A DNA stretch of 6,555 nucleotides from Treponema sp. UBA4232 (GCA_002396325.1 DGXM01000223.1:1-6555); one strand, 5' to 3'. Counted from the stretch's first letter, positions 1-6,524 are shown. Numbers and translations: made by a program. Notes: generated from the sequence alone by a model not told the origin.

Positions 1-1
1 T

Positions 2-643
2 TCCGGAAAATACATTGCAAACGTCATCCGCGAAAAACGGATTGCAGATGCGATTATGGATTTGCTTAAAAAACGCGATGGACTTGTGCTCGGTATCTGC
101 AACGGATTCCAGGCATTGATTAAGACCGGTCTTGTTCCGTTCGGTGAAATCCGTGATCCCGGTGCGGATATGCCGACTCTTACATTCAACACAATCGGTC
201 GTCACATCAGCCGTGTGTCGAGAACGAGGGTTGTGAGCGCGACAAGTCCCTGGGCAATGAATGAATCTGTCTTGAAGCCGGTCTGCCATCTTGTTCCGGT
301 GAGTCATGGTGAAGGCCGCATCATTGTTGACGAAGCACTTGCAAAGAAACTGTTCGAAAACGGACAGGTGTTCACGCAGTATGTGAAACTCACGGACAAT
401 GGTGTCGCACCCACAATGGATGAGCCGGACAATCCCAACGGAAGCATGTACGCAATCGAAGGTCTCACAAGCCCTGACGGTCACGTGCTCGGAAAGATGG
501 GACACAGCGAAAGAACGATGGGCATGGGTAAAAACGGATGCGACGAGAACCTGATAAAAAACATTGCGGGCTTCCCGGTGCAGAGTGAAATTGAAAGCTC
601 CTGCCAGAATATTTTTGCCGCCGGTGTTTCATATTTTAACTGA
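2..643 (+). CDS. purL: Phosphoribosylformylglycinamidine synthase, C-terminal glutaminase part (5' end outside window)
   Basis: This is the 3' end of a full-length-type PurL. The enzyme makes FGAM from FGAR, ATP and glutamine in cytosolic de novo purine synthesis. The reading frame is open from base 2, so the start lies upstream of the window and 213 residues are visible. They cover most of the class I glutamine amidotransferase domain that forms the C-terminus of the fused enzyme. Visible landmarks are the nucleophile motif GICNGFQ, with the catalytic Cys at visible residue 33 (codon 98-100), the segment GLVPFGEI, and the closing motif GKMGHSER, whose His168 and Glu170 complete the Cys-His-Glu triad. 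The protein ends normally shortly after this motif, with a TGA at 641-643, and I see no frameshift. The next gene starts 10 bases later with no terminator between them, so purL transcripts probably run on into the lipoprotein and CNNM genes. Identification is confident; the missing N-terminal synthase part is assumed. Confidence 0.95.
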   Translation, partial: SGKYIANVIREKRIADAIMDLLKKRDGLVLGICNGFQALIKTGLVPFGEIRDPGADMPTLTFNTIGRHISRVSRTRVVSATSPWAMNESVLKPVCHLVPVSHGEGRIIVDEALAKKLFENGQVFTQYVKLTDNGVAPTMDEPDNPNGSMYAIEGLTSPDGHVLGKMGHSERTMGMGKNGCDENLIKNIAGFPVQSEIESSCQNIFAAGVSYFN

Positions 644-653
644 TGGAATTGTG

Positions 654-1616
654 ATGAAAAGACTTAGACTGTTTGCATTGCTGATTATTCTTCCTCTTTT
701 TGCATTTTCTTCGTGCAAGGGAAAATGGAATTCCTCGTTTTCTTCTGCACAGGATTATGCAATAAAAAAAGAAAGACCGATATTTATGTATGTCGATTCT
801 GGTTCTGAAGCATCGGTGGATTTTAAAAACACGGTTTTGAATTCAAAGGAATTTCTTTCCTACGCAGGAAAGAAGGTTTCGTTGCTCCATGTGAATTTGG
901 TTCCCGAAGCTGATGACAAAAAAACAGAAGAAGAAATAAATGCCGTTTATGAGGAGCAGTCCAAAATAGTTCTTGACTTCAATGTGGAAGATGAGATTTC
1001 GCTTTTCCTGCTTTCGCCGGAAGGATATTATCTTTCACATCTTCCGTGGGAGGAAAAATACAAATCTTCAGAAGAATTGATTTCAGCACTGGAAAATCAG
1101 TTGGCCGGCTCGGAGTCGATTTCAAAATTGATTTCCGATGTGGGCCGCAGTTCCGGTGTTGACCGGGTGCGTGCCATTGATGTGCTGTACGAATCAACCG
1201 ATGAGAATTATCGCAGACCCTTGATTCCTCTGTGCAGGCAGGTGCTTGAAATTGACACTGATAATGTGACGGGGCTTCTTGGAAAATACGAACTTCAGAC
1301 GACTTTTGACGATGTGTATCTTATGTTGAATCCTGAATCAGTTGATGAGGCGGCTCAGCGTTTTGTTGATGTTGCGGAAAAAGGGCATCTCGACAGAGCG
1401 CAGAAATTCGAAGCGTATTACTATGCGGCATATCTTTATCCTCTGGTCGGAAGCACGGACTATGAAAAAATGCTCGGGCTTTTGCAGAAGTCCTATGACG
1501 CGGATCCGAAAAATGAACACGCCGGTGACATTAGTGAGACAATAAAAATGGTCGAAAGTATGAAATCATATCAAGAGAATTCTTCACTGTACGGCTCAAA
1601 TACGGAACTGGAGTAA
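654..1616 (+). CDS. Probable lipoprotein with a cysteine-less thioredoxin-like domain and helical C-terminal region
   Basis: The product is 320 residues. It starts with a lipoprotein-type signal: basic MKRLRL, a hydrophobic stretch at about 6-18, then FAFSSC with the candidate lipidated Cys21. FSSC is a loose lipobox of the kind spirochaetes tolerate. Residues about 28-132 resemble the thioredoxin-like pattern of an amphipathic 'AQDYAIKKERPIFMYVDSG' lead-in, an active-site loop, a strand (VSLLHVNLV) and a later strand (EISLFLLSPEGYYL). Where CxxC would sit, the sequence reads S51-E-A-S54. The rest (about 150-310) is helix-rich, and the part around 246-285 looks faintly TPR-like. The start at ATG 654 is chosen because an upstream ATG in frame (564) lies inside purL and would bury the signal peptide. 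GTG 651 is also possible. The ribosome site is weak (GGA at 645-647), which suggests coupling to purL. The stop overlaps the next start by one base. I do not recognise a named family. Export and surface anchoring are inferred from the signal. Confidence 0.8.
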   Translation: MKRLRLFALLIILPLFAFSSCKGKWNSSFSSAQDYAIKKERPIFMYVDSGSEASVDFKNTVLNSKEFLSYAGKKVSLLHVNLVPEADDKKTEEEINAVYEEQSKIVLDFNVEDEISLFLLSPEGYYLSHLPWEEKYKSSEELISALENQLAGSESISKLISDVGRSSGVDRVRAIDVLYESTDENYRRPLIPLCRQVLEIDTDNVTGLLGKYELQTTFDDVYLMLNPESVDEAAQRFVDVAEKGHLDRAQKFEAYYYAAYLYPLVGSTDYEKMLGLLQKSYDADPKNEHAGDISETIKMVESMKSYQENSSLYGSNTELE

Positions 1617-2908
1617 TGGGCGGGAATCTGGATTCTTCTCAAACACGATGGATTCTCCTTTTGTCGGCAGGAATCTGCATTTTGCTTTCAATGATTTTTT
1701 CTGCGACTGAAAGTGCATTTCTTTCTCTGAACAGATTGAGAGTCCGTTTTTTGAAAAATCAAAAAAACAAACGGGCAATGCGTGTGTGGCGTCTTTTGAA
1801 TGACAAAGAGCGTCTTATCAACACTTTGCTTGTTGGAAACAATATTGTAAACATAATCATTTCTTCGATTCTCGCTTATATTGCAGTGGATCTTTTCGGC
1901 AGCGCGGGAATTGGAATTGCGACTTTTACTGCGACTGTTGTGCTTTTGGTTTTCGGAGAAATCACCCCGAAGACTGTGGCAACTCATCATCCTGAGCCGA
2001 TTGCATTTTTCTTTTCGGGATTCATTTCCGTGCTGGAAGTGATGCTTGCTCCTCTTGTATTCGTGTTTACGGGAGTCTCCAGATTCGTGCTCGGTGCCTT
2101 CAAAATCGACACGAAGGAAAAAAAAGTTTCGTTTACCGAAGAGGAGATTAAAACATTCATCGATGTGGGGACTGAACAGGGTGTAATTCGTAAGAACGAA
2201 AAGACGATGATGCACCGTGTCTTTAAATTCACCGACCTTGCCGCACACGACATAATGACTCCGCGCAAAGACATAAAGGCAATCCCTGTGACTGCAAGTT
2301 ATGAGGATGTCATCAGCCTTTCGGAAAAATACCGGATATCGCGTTTTCCTGTTTATAAAGACGACATTGACGACATTGTGGGAATTCTTTACATAAAGGA
2401 CCTGCTTTTTTACAAGAGCGACAGTTCCAATTTTTCGCTGCAGAAAGTGATGCGGCCTCCGCTGTTTATTCTTGAGACAAAAAAAATGTCGGGGATTCAG
2501 CAGATGCTCGAAGAAAACCATCAGAGTATGGCGGTGGTGATAGATGAGTATTCGGGCACCGACGGAGTTCTTACAAGTGAAGATATTGCCCGCGAGATTT
2601 TCGGCCCGATTGCAGACGAATACAAACCTTATGCCCGCCATGTGGAAGTAGTGATACGAAACAAGGATCATTCTGAAATAGAAGGTCAGGCCCGTCTTGT
2701 CGATTTGAATGAGCAGCTTGGCACTTCTCTTGAGTCGGAATATTGTGAGACAATCGGAGGTTTGATTTCCGAAGTGCTCGAGCATATTCCTGCTGTGGGG
2801 GAGTCAATCGAAAAAGACGGCTACATATTCAGCGTGGTTAAAATGGACGACAAAAGAGTTGCGAAAGTGCACATACAGAAATTGAACTCGGAGGAAGCGG
2901 ATGAATAA
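1616..2908 (+). CDS. CNNM/CorC-family transporter-like membrane protein, paralog 1 (DUF21, CBS pair, CorC_HlyC domain)
   Basis: The product is 430 residues, normal for the family. The order is a DUF21/CNNM membrane domain (about 10-160, with hydrophobic segments near 12-32, 66-93, 97-120 and 127-158), a CBS pair (about 210-332) and a CorC_HlyC domain (about 343-425). Family motifs are intact: FSATESAF (28-35) in the first segment, GNNIVN (74-79), FGEITPK (113-119), DIMTPR at the start of the first CBS (212-217), and VIDEYSGTDGVLTSEDI near the end of the second (308-324). Characterised relatives (CNNM, CorB/CorC) handle Mg2+ across the cytoplasmic membrane, with ATP binding to the CBS pair. 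The older label 'hemolysin C/TlyC' is not supported by anything here. The ATG at 1616 overlaps the previous stop (TAATG), with GGAA at 1604-1607 as a likely ribosome site, so translation is probably coupled to the lipoprotein. Family assignment is firm; the transported ion is inferred. Confidence 0.93.
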   Translation: MGGNLDSSQTRWILLLSAGICILLSMIFSATESAFLSLNRLRVRFLKNQKNKRAMRVWRLLNDKERLINTLLVGNNIVNIIISSILAYIAVDLFGSAGIGIATFTATVVLLVFGEITPKTVATHHPEPIAFFFSGFISVLEVMLAPLVFVFTGVSRFVLGAFKIDTKEKKVSFTEEEIKTFIDVGTEQGVIRKNEKTMMHRVFKFTDLAAHDIMTPRKDIKAIPVTASYEDVISLSEKYRISRFPVYKDDIDDIVGILYIKDLLFYKSDSSNFSLQKVMRPPLFILETKKMSGIQQMLEENHQSMAVVIDEYSGTDGVLTSEDIAREIFGPIADEYKPYARHVEVVIRNKDHSEIEGQARLVDLNEQLGTSLESEYCETIGGLISEVLEHIPAVGESIEKDGYIFSVVKMDDKRVAKVHIQKLNSEEADE

Positions 2909-4169
2909 AACGCTTTATATTTTGCTTTCTCTTGCTGCTGAAATTGCGCTTCTCTTTTGCGGTGCTTTTTTTGCGTCTTCTGAAACCGCGTTTACATCTC
3001 TTTCTCGAATTACCGCCCGGCAGATGGTGAAAGACGGACTTCACAATGCGAAGAAAGTTTACAATCTGCGGCATCATTTGGATTCTTTGATATCCACTGT
3101 ATTGATTGGAACAAATCTTGTGACCACTCTTCTTTCTTCAATGACCACTGCTTTTGTGATTGAGGTTTTCGGACCTGCCGCTGTGTCCTGCGGAACCGCC
3201 GTGATTAGTGTGCTTGTCATAATTTTCAGTGAGATAATTCCGAAAACTTTTGCCGCCGTGAAAGCGCCCCGGTTGACCTTGCGTGTGGCACCAGCGATTG
3301 TTGTGATTCAGAAAATATTCTTTCCGATTGTTTGGCTGTTTGACCGCTTTTCACAGTTTCTGGATTTCTTTGACCGCGTGGTTGTGAAAAAGAAAAACCC
3401 TGTTGTGACCGAAGAGGAATTTAAAACTCTGCTTGCCGTTGGAAAAAGCGAGGGAACCATTGAGGCTGATGAAAAAGAGATGCTCGACCGCATATTTGAA
3501 TTTTCGGATCTGCAGGCCAAGGATATAATGAGGCACAGGTCTCTCGTGAAATATGTGGACATTTCCAATACAGAGTCGGAAGTTGTTGATGCTTTTGCGC
3601 AGTCAGGATATTCTCGTCTTCCGGTGATTGACGGCGATCCTGAAAAAGTCGTGGGAGTGCTTCATTACAAGTCTGTGCTTTTTGCGCTGCCTGAAATCAG
3701 ACGGAGCCGTGATTTTGTGCGCATCTGTATGGGGCGCGTGCATTTTATTCCGGAGTCCGTGTCTGCTGTTGATTTGCTCAGAATGTTCAAAAAGGAAAAA
3801 TCGAATTTCGCGGTGGTCGTGAATGAATACGGGGAGACTGCGGGAATCGTGACGATGGATGACATTTTGCGCGCAGTGTTCGGGCGTATTACGGATGAAT
3901 ACGGTGCGAGCGAAGTTCCGCCGGAAAAAAGAGTGAAGGTGATTGGAACAAGGGAATTCATTGTGCCCGGAGATATGAAGCTGGATGATTTGAATGATGT
4001 GCTGAAACTGAATTTGGAAAGTGAAGTCTACAATACTCTCGGCGGATGGCTTTTGGAGAAATTCGATGAACTTCCGTCGGTGGGGGCGGTGTACAAATCT
4101 GCGGGGGTGGTCTATATTGTTGAAGACCAGTCGGCCCGCAGAATACAAAGTGTAAGAATCAAATATTAG
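2901..4169 (+). CDS. CNNM/CorC-family membrane protein, paralog 2 with altered motifs
   Basis: The product is 422 residues with the same architecture as the gene before it: DUF21 membrane domain (about 5-160, hydrophobic near 5-25, 62-89, 93-115 and 126-148), CBS pair (about 205-330) and CorC_HlyC domain (about 343-420). The start has a strong ribosome site, GGAGGAAG from 2890, six bases before ATG 2901, and the gene overlaps the previous one by 8 bases. It is a diverged paralog, not a recent copy. FSATESAF becomes FASSETAF, GNNIVN becomes GTNLVT, FGEITPK becomes FSEIIPK, and DIMTPR becomes DIMRHR. The end of the second CBS (VVNEYGETAGIVTMDDI, 306-322) remains conserved. DUF21 domains of this family dimerise, so a heterodimer with paralog 1 or a regulatory role is plausible but unproven. 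Its TAG stop overlaps the stop of the convergent kinase-like gene. The family is firm; ion specificity and transport competence are open. Confidence 0.92.
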   Translation: MNKTLYILLSLAAEIALLFCGAFFASSETAFTSLSRITARQMVKDGLHNAKKVYNLRHHLDSLISTVLIGTNLVTTLLSSMTTAFVIEVFGPAAVSCGTAVISVLVIIFSEIIPKTFAAVKAPRLTLRVAPAIVVIQKIFFPIVWLFDRFSQFLDFFDRVVVKKKNPVVTEEEFKTLLAVGKSEGTIEADEKEMLDRIFEFSDLQAKDIMRHRSLVKYVDISNTESEVVDAFAQSGYSRLPVIDGDPEKVVGVLHYKSVLFALPEIRRSRDFVRICMGRVHFIPESVSAVDLLRMFKKEKSNFAVVVNEYGETAGIVTMDDILRAVFGRITDEYGASEVPPEKRVKVIGTREFIVPGDMKLDDLNDVLKLNLESEVYNTLGGWLLEKFDELPSVGAVYKSAGVVYIVEDQSARRIQSVRIKY

Positions 4170-4181
4170 GATTCTCTTACA
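4151..4181. terminator. Possible bidirectional hairpin at the junction of the convergent operons
   Basis: TGTAAGAATC (4151-4160) pairs with GATTCTCTTACA (4170-4181) as a 10-bp stem with a two-base bulge (4173-4174) and a nine-base loop (4161-4169). Both overlapping stop codons lie in the loop. The T-runs downstream are poor on either strand (TCTTT on plus, CTTTG on minus), so intrinsic termination would be weak. It is the only terminator-like structure I found between the two operons. The arms are also coding sequence, ending VRIKY on plus and VRES on minus, so chance is a real alternative. Confidence 0.35.
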
Positions 4182-4813
4182 ATCTTTGCGAGCATGTCTG
4201 CTGTCCTTTCAAGTCCGAGGAGTGAACTGTTGATGAGGAGGTCGTAGTGCTCGCGGTTTCCCCATGTGCGCTCTGTGAATGTGTTGTAGTGGTTCGCGCG
4301 TCGTTTGTCTATCTGCCTGATTTCTTTTTCTGCGGTTGCGGGGTCAAGCCCTTTTTGTTCTACCGCACGCTTCACTTTGTCTTCAATCGGGGCGTAAATG
4401 AAAACGTTCAGGAGTTTATCTCGGGGAATCGTTCCACTGTGACGGAGAATGTAGTCGGAGCATCTTCCGACGATAACGCAGGGGCCTTTTTCCGCAAGAT
4501 TGATTATGACCTGTCTTTGTGCATTGAACACCTGATCCACAAGCGGAAGATTCGTGCGGCCCCCGATGCCAGAAGTGACTCCCGTGGACGCAGGGGCTGT
4601 GCAGCATGAACCCAGCATAAGATTGTAGAGCCACGCTGATGAAATGCTTTGTTCATTTGTCTTGATGAAATCAGGTGAAAGCCCCGACTCCTGTGCCGTC
4701 ATGTCAATCAGTTCCTTGTCGTAGAATGGAATATTCAACTTTTCCGAAAGAAGTTTCCCGATGGTGTGTCCGCCGCTTCCGTATTCACGGCTTATTGTGA
4801 TGATTGTTTTCAT
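4166..4813 (-). CDS. Cytidylate-kinase-like P-loop family protein (Cytidylate_kin2 type)
   Basis: The product is 215 residues, typical for the family. It opens with ITISREYGSGGHTIGKLLSE (5-24), the characteristic first strand and P-loop region of the cytidylate-kinase-like family, followed by FYDKELIDMTAQESGLS (30-46). Later landmarks are VIVGRCSDYIL (113-123), a base- or lid-like helical region with IDKRRANHYNTFT (168-180), and WGNREHYDLLINSSLLGLE (184-202). The P-loop reads GSGGHT, so the usual Walker A Lys position is Gly. I recall this as normal for the family, but it means that CMP kinase activity should not be assumed from the name. The start is supported by a perfect AGGAGG (4827-4822) eight bases upstream. 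The gene follows the membrane protein gene after a one-base gap, and its TAA overlaps the convergent gene's TAG by four bases (4166-4169). No signal peptide is seen, so it is expected to be cytosolic. Substrate unknown. Confidence 0.85.
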   Translation of the reverse strand: MKTIITISREYGSGGHTIGKLLSEKLNIPFYDKELIDMTAQESGLSPDFIKTNEQSISSAWLYNLMLGSCCTAPASTGVTSGIGGRTNLPLVDQVFNAQRQVIINLAEKGPCVIVGRCSDYILRHSGTIPRDKLLNVFIYAPIEDKVKRAVEQKGLDPATAEKEIRQIDKRRANHYNTFTERTWGNREHYDLLINSSLLGLERTADMLAKIVRES

Positions 4814-4814
4814 A

Positions 4815-5747
4815 TTAGATTCCTCCTTTTTCGTCGGATGTTTTTTCTATTGTCGGACCATTTGCTTCAGATGCTGCTGATTTTTTTCCACGTGTTTCCT
4901 TTTTCTTTCTGATGAGTTCTTTCTGTTCATTCCAGGATTCTTTCAGGATGTTTTTGAAATGCTCCAAAGTCTTTTCGTATTCTTTGCTTGAAAGTGACGG
5001 GAATTTATTGAGCCAGAATTCAACGGTCTTTTGGCGGCCTTGATAGGATTTCAATGTCTCAAGGAATTTGACACTGAATTTCTGCGAGTCTGTTTTTGAT
5101 TTTTGCAGGATGGATTCCATCATATCTTTCAAAGACTGACCTTTGAACCATTCCTCACCTTCAAATCTTTCGCGTAGGGATTCGGTGTATGCCTTGAATT
5201 TTTCCATTGTGGTGGCAAAATCAACAAGCTTGCGAATTGTGAAGAGAATGTCTGTGGTGAGGATTACGGCAAGTGCCGTTGCTATGTAATGAATGTAAGG
5301 CGCGATAATCGGACTGTATAAGGCGCGTTCAACGAAGGGATGCATGATGTGAAAAAGTGCAAGCCCCCCGACTCCGAATGCGCAGGAATTTACAAGACAG
5401 CATCTTCCGTTAAGATTGAACGGCTCATCGGAGTAGTCCCACCATTTTGCGTGGAAGAGTTTTTCCAAAAGCCAGCTTGTGAAATATTCAAGCGCACTCG
5501 TGAGAAGCACCGAAGCGATGAAAAGTCTGACCCAGGTGTTGCGCCACGGTTCGAGAAAGTACAGAATTGACACGGCTCCGAATCCGTAGATTGGACAGAG
5601 AGGTCCGTAAAGCATGCCGCGTTTTGTGATTTTTTTGAAACTAACGGTGCACCAGATTTCTTCACAGACCCACCCGAAGATGGAGTAGAAAATGAAGAAG
5701 ATGAAGAGATGGTCGAAATCAACTGGAAGTCCTGAAAGTGTTGTCAT
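4815..5747 (-). CDS. PF06541-type integral membrane protein ('putative ABC transporter permease') with charged C-terminal tail
   Basis: The product is 310 residues. Residues about 12-175 match the PF06541 (CmpB-like) pattern: FFIFYSIFGWVCEEIW (17-32), KRGMLYGPLCPIYGFGAV (42-59), ALEYFTSWLLEKLFHAKWWDYSD (85-107), NLNGRCCL (111-118) and a late hydrophobic segment (150-170). Hydrophobic stretches near 12-32, 50-65, 74-95, 119-137 and 150-170 suggest five or so membrane spans. From about 175 to 310 the protein is a long, charged, helix-forming tail rich in Lys and Glu, presumably cytosolic, with basic RKKKETRGKK at 280-289. The permease name is inherited annotation; no ABC ATPase or binding protein gene is nearby, so I treat the function as unknown. 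The start overlaps the tetR stop as ATGA, and AGGAG (5757-5753) lies five bases upstream. Co-expression with the kinase-like gene and control by TetR are inferred from spacing. Confidence 0.85.
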   Translation of the reverse strand: MTTLSGLPVDFDHLFIFFIFYSIFGWVCEEIWCTVSFKKITKRGMLYGPLCPIYGFGAVSILYFLEPWRNTWVRLFIASVLLTSALEYFTSWLLEKLFHAKWWDYSDEPFNLNGRCCLVNSCAFGVGGLALFHIMHPFVERALYSPIIAPYIHYIATALAVILTTDILFTIRKLVDFATTMEKFKAYTESLRERFEGEEWFKGQSLKDMMESILQKSKTDSQKFSVKFLETLKSYQGRQKTVEFWLNKFPSLSSKEYEKTLEHFKNILKESWNEQKELIRKKKETRGKKSAASEANGPTIEKTSDEKGGI

Positions 5748-6436
5748 AGTTTCTCCTGTTGCAATTTTGGTAAACTCTTTTCCGGTTGTATAAACAAAGT
5801 GAATCTGTCGATGAGGCGGTCCACTTCTTCCAATGCGCGGTTGTCGGACGGGAGGGAGAAAAGTTCCCCTTCACCGGTCGCTGGATTTTCCATTATCTGT
5901 TGTTTTTTGGGAATCAGATAGTCGCTGAGTGTTGATGTGATTCCCCTGCTGAACCAAAGTGCGGCGTGAGGTATTGACTGGGGAGCTATGCGGATTTTTT
6001 TGTTCGATTCGAGGGCCTGGAGCACGGTGCGCGTCTGCAGGTAGATTTTGTTTTGTTCTTCAAGTACGATGTCGGCCGCCGCTTTGAAAAAATATTTCTG
6101 GCTTTCAACGAATGTGTAGATTTGGAAGAGCGGAAGTTTTTCGTGCATTTTGAAGTATCTGTTCACGATGCCTTTGAGTACTGATTCGGCCGGATATTTT
6201 TGTGCAACGCTGTCGATATCGCTTGGCATGAAAGTGATTGTGCGGAGATAGGCGGCGCAGTATTCAATCGCACCGGAAACTATGGCATCTCGGCTTTCGA
6301 AATGATTGTACAGGGATGCTTTTTTGACTCCAAGTTTGTCTGCGATGTCGGCAAGGCTTGTGGCTCCGGTTGAACGGTAAAAGGAACAGTCAAGCAGTGC
6401 CCGTATGATTTCTTCCTTTGAGAGTTTTCTTGCCAT
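5744..6436 (-). CDS. TetR-family transcriptional regulator
   Basis: The product is 230 residues. The N-terminal DNA-binding domain is clear: KEEIIRALLDCSFYRSTGATS (7-27) and then the helix-turn-helix with IADKLGVKKASLYNHFESRDAIV (31-53), including the classic SLYNHF recognition-helix end. Residues about 60-215 form the helical ligand-binding and dimerisation part, which is too variable to predict a ligand. The start at 6436 has a strong ribosome site, GGAGGGG (6449-6443), six bases upstream. It is the first gene of the minus-strand operon and overlaps the membrane protein gene by four bases. The promoter just upstream carries inverted repeats over its -10 region, so autorepression together with the downstream genes is likely. 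An activator role or a target outside the window remains possible. Confidence 0.93.
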   Translation of the reverse strand: MARKLSKEEIIRALLDCSFYRSTGATSLADIADKLGVKKASLYNHFESRDAIVSGAIEYCAAYLRTITFMPSDIDSVAQKYPAESVLKGIVNRYFKMHEKLPLFQIYTFVESQKYFFKAAADIVLEEQNKIYLQTRTVLQALESNKKIRIAPQSIPHAALWFSRGITSTLSDYLIPKKQQIMENPATGEGELFSLPSDNRALEEVDRLIDRFTLFIQPEKSLPKLQQEKL

Positions 6437-6474
6437 TTTAATCCCCTCCGTCCGGAGTCTCTCTCTCCCATTTA

Positions 6475-6504
6475 AACTAACAGACGGTAGTTAATATTCT
6501 ACCG
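6475..6504. promoter_or_regulatory. Probable TetR operator: two overlapping inverted repeats
   Basis: Two inverted repeats share the central segment. AACTA (6475-6479) with TAGTT (6488-6492) has an 8-base spacer, and CGGTAG (6485-6490) with CTACCG (6499-6504) also has an 8-base spacer. Arms are perfect (5 and 6 bp). Together they cover the -10 box and the predicted transcription start, a typical place for a repressor of the TetR family to block its own promoter. Which dyad is bound, or whether both are, cannot be decided from sequence. Confidence 0.55.
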
Positions 6505-6524
6505 CAATATTTTGAAATTGTAAA
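6496..6524 (-). promoter_or_regulatory. Sigma-70 type promoter of the tetR operon
   Basis: Reading the minus strand, TTTACA (6524-6519, one mismatch to TTGACA) is followed after exactly 17 bases by TAGAAT (6501-6496, one mismatch to TATAAT). Transcription would begin near 6489, giving a leader of about 50 bases before the ATG at 6436. Position, orientation and spacing all fit; the start site is predicted only. Confidence 0.7.

Noticed and set aside
564..653. Upstream in-frame ATG (564) for the lipoprotein gene
   Set aside because: It would overlap purL by 80 bases and place 30 residues before the signal peptide, destroying a typical lipoprotein start. ATG 654 fits better.
1688..2785. 365-residue open frame on the minus strand inside CNNM paralog 1
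   Set aside because: It is antisense to a gene with full family motifs. Its product is rich in His, Arg, Asn and Phe without recognisable domains, as expected of a codon-bias shadow.
3603..4148. 181-residue open frame on the minus strand inside CNNM paralog 2
   Set aside because: It is antisense to a clear gene, with shadow-like composition and no motif.
1616..4169. 'Hemolysin' function for the two CNNM proteins
   Set aside because: The TlyC/HlyC label is historical. The domains are those of CNNM/CorC ion-handling proteins, and no toxin feature is visible.
4247..4609. 120-residue open frame on the plus strand opposite the kinase-like gene
   Set aside because: The minus-strand gene has a strong ribosome site and family motifs. 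This product is Cys-, Val- and Phe-rich with no recognisable domain.
4815..5747. Functional ABC transporter
   Set aside because: No ABC ATPase, substrate-binding protein or second permease is encoded nearby; only the inherited family name suggests it.
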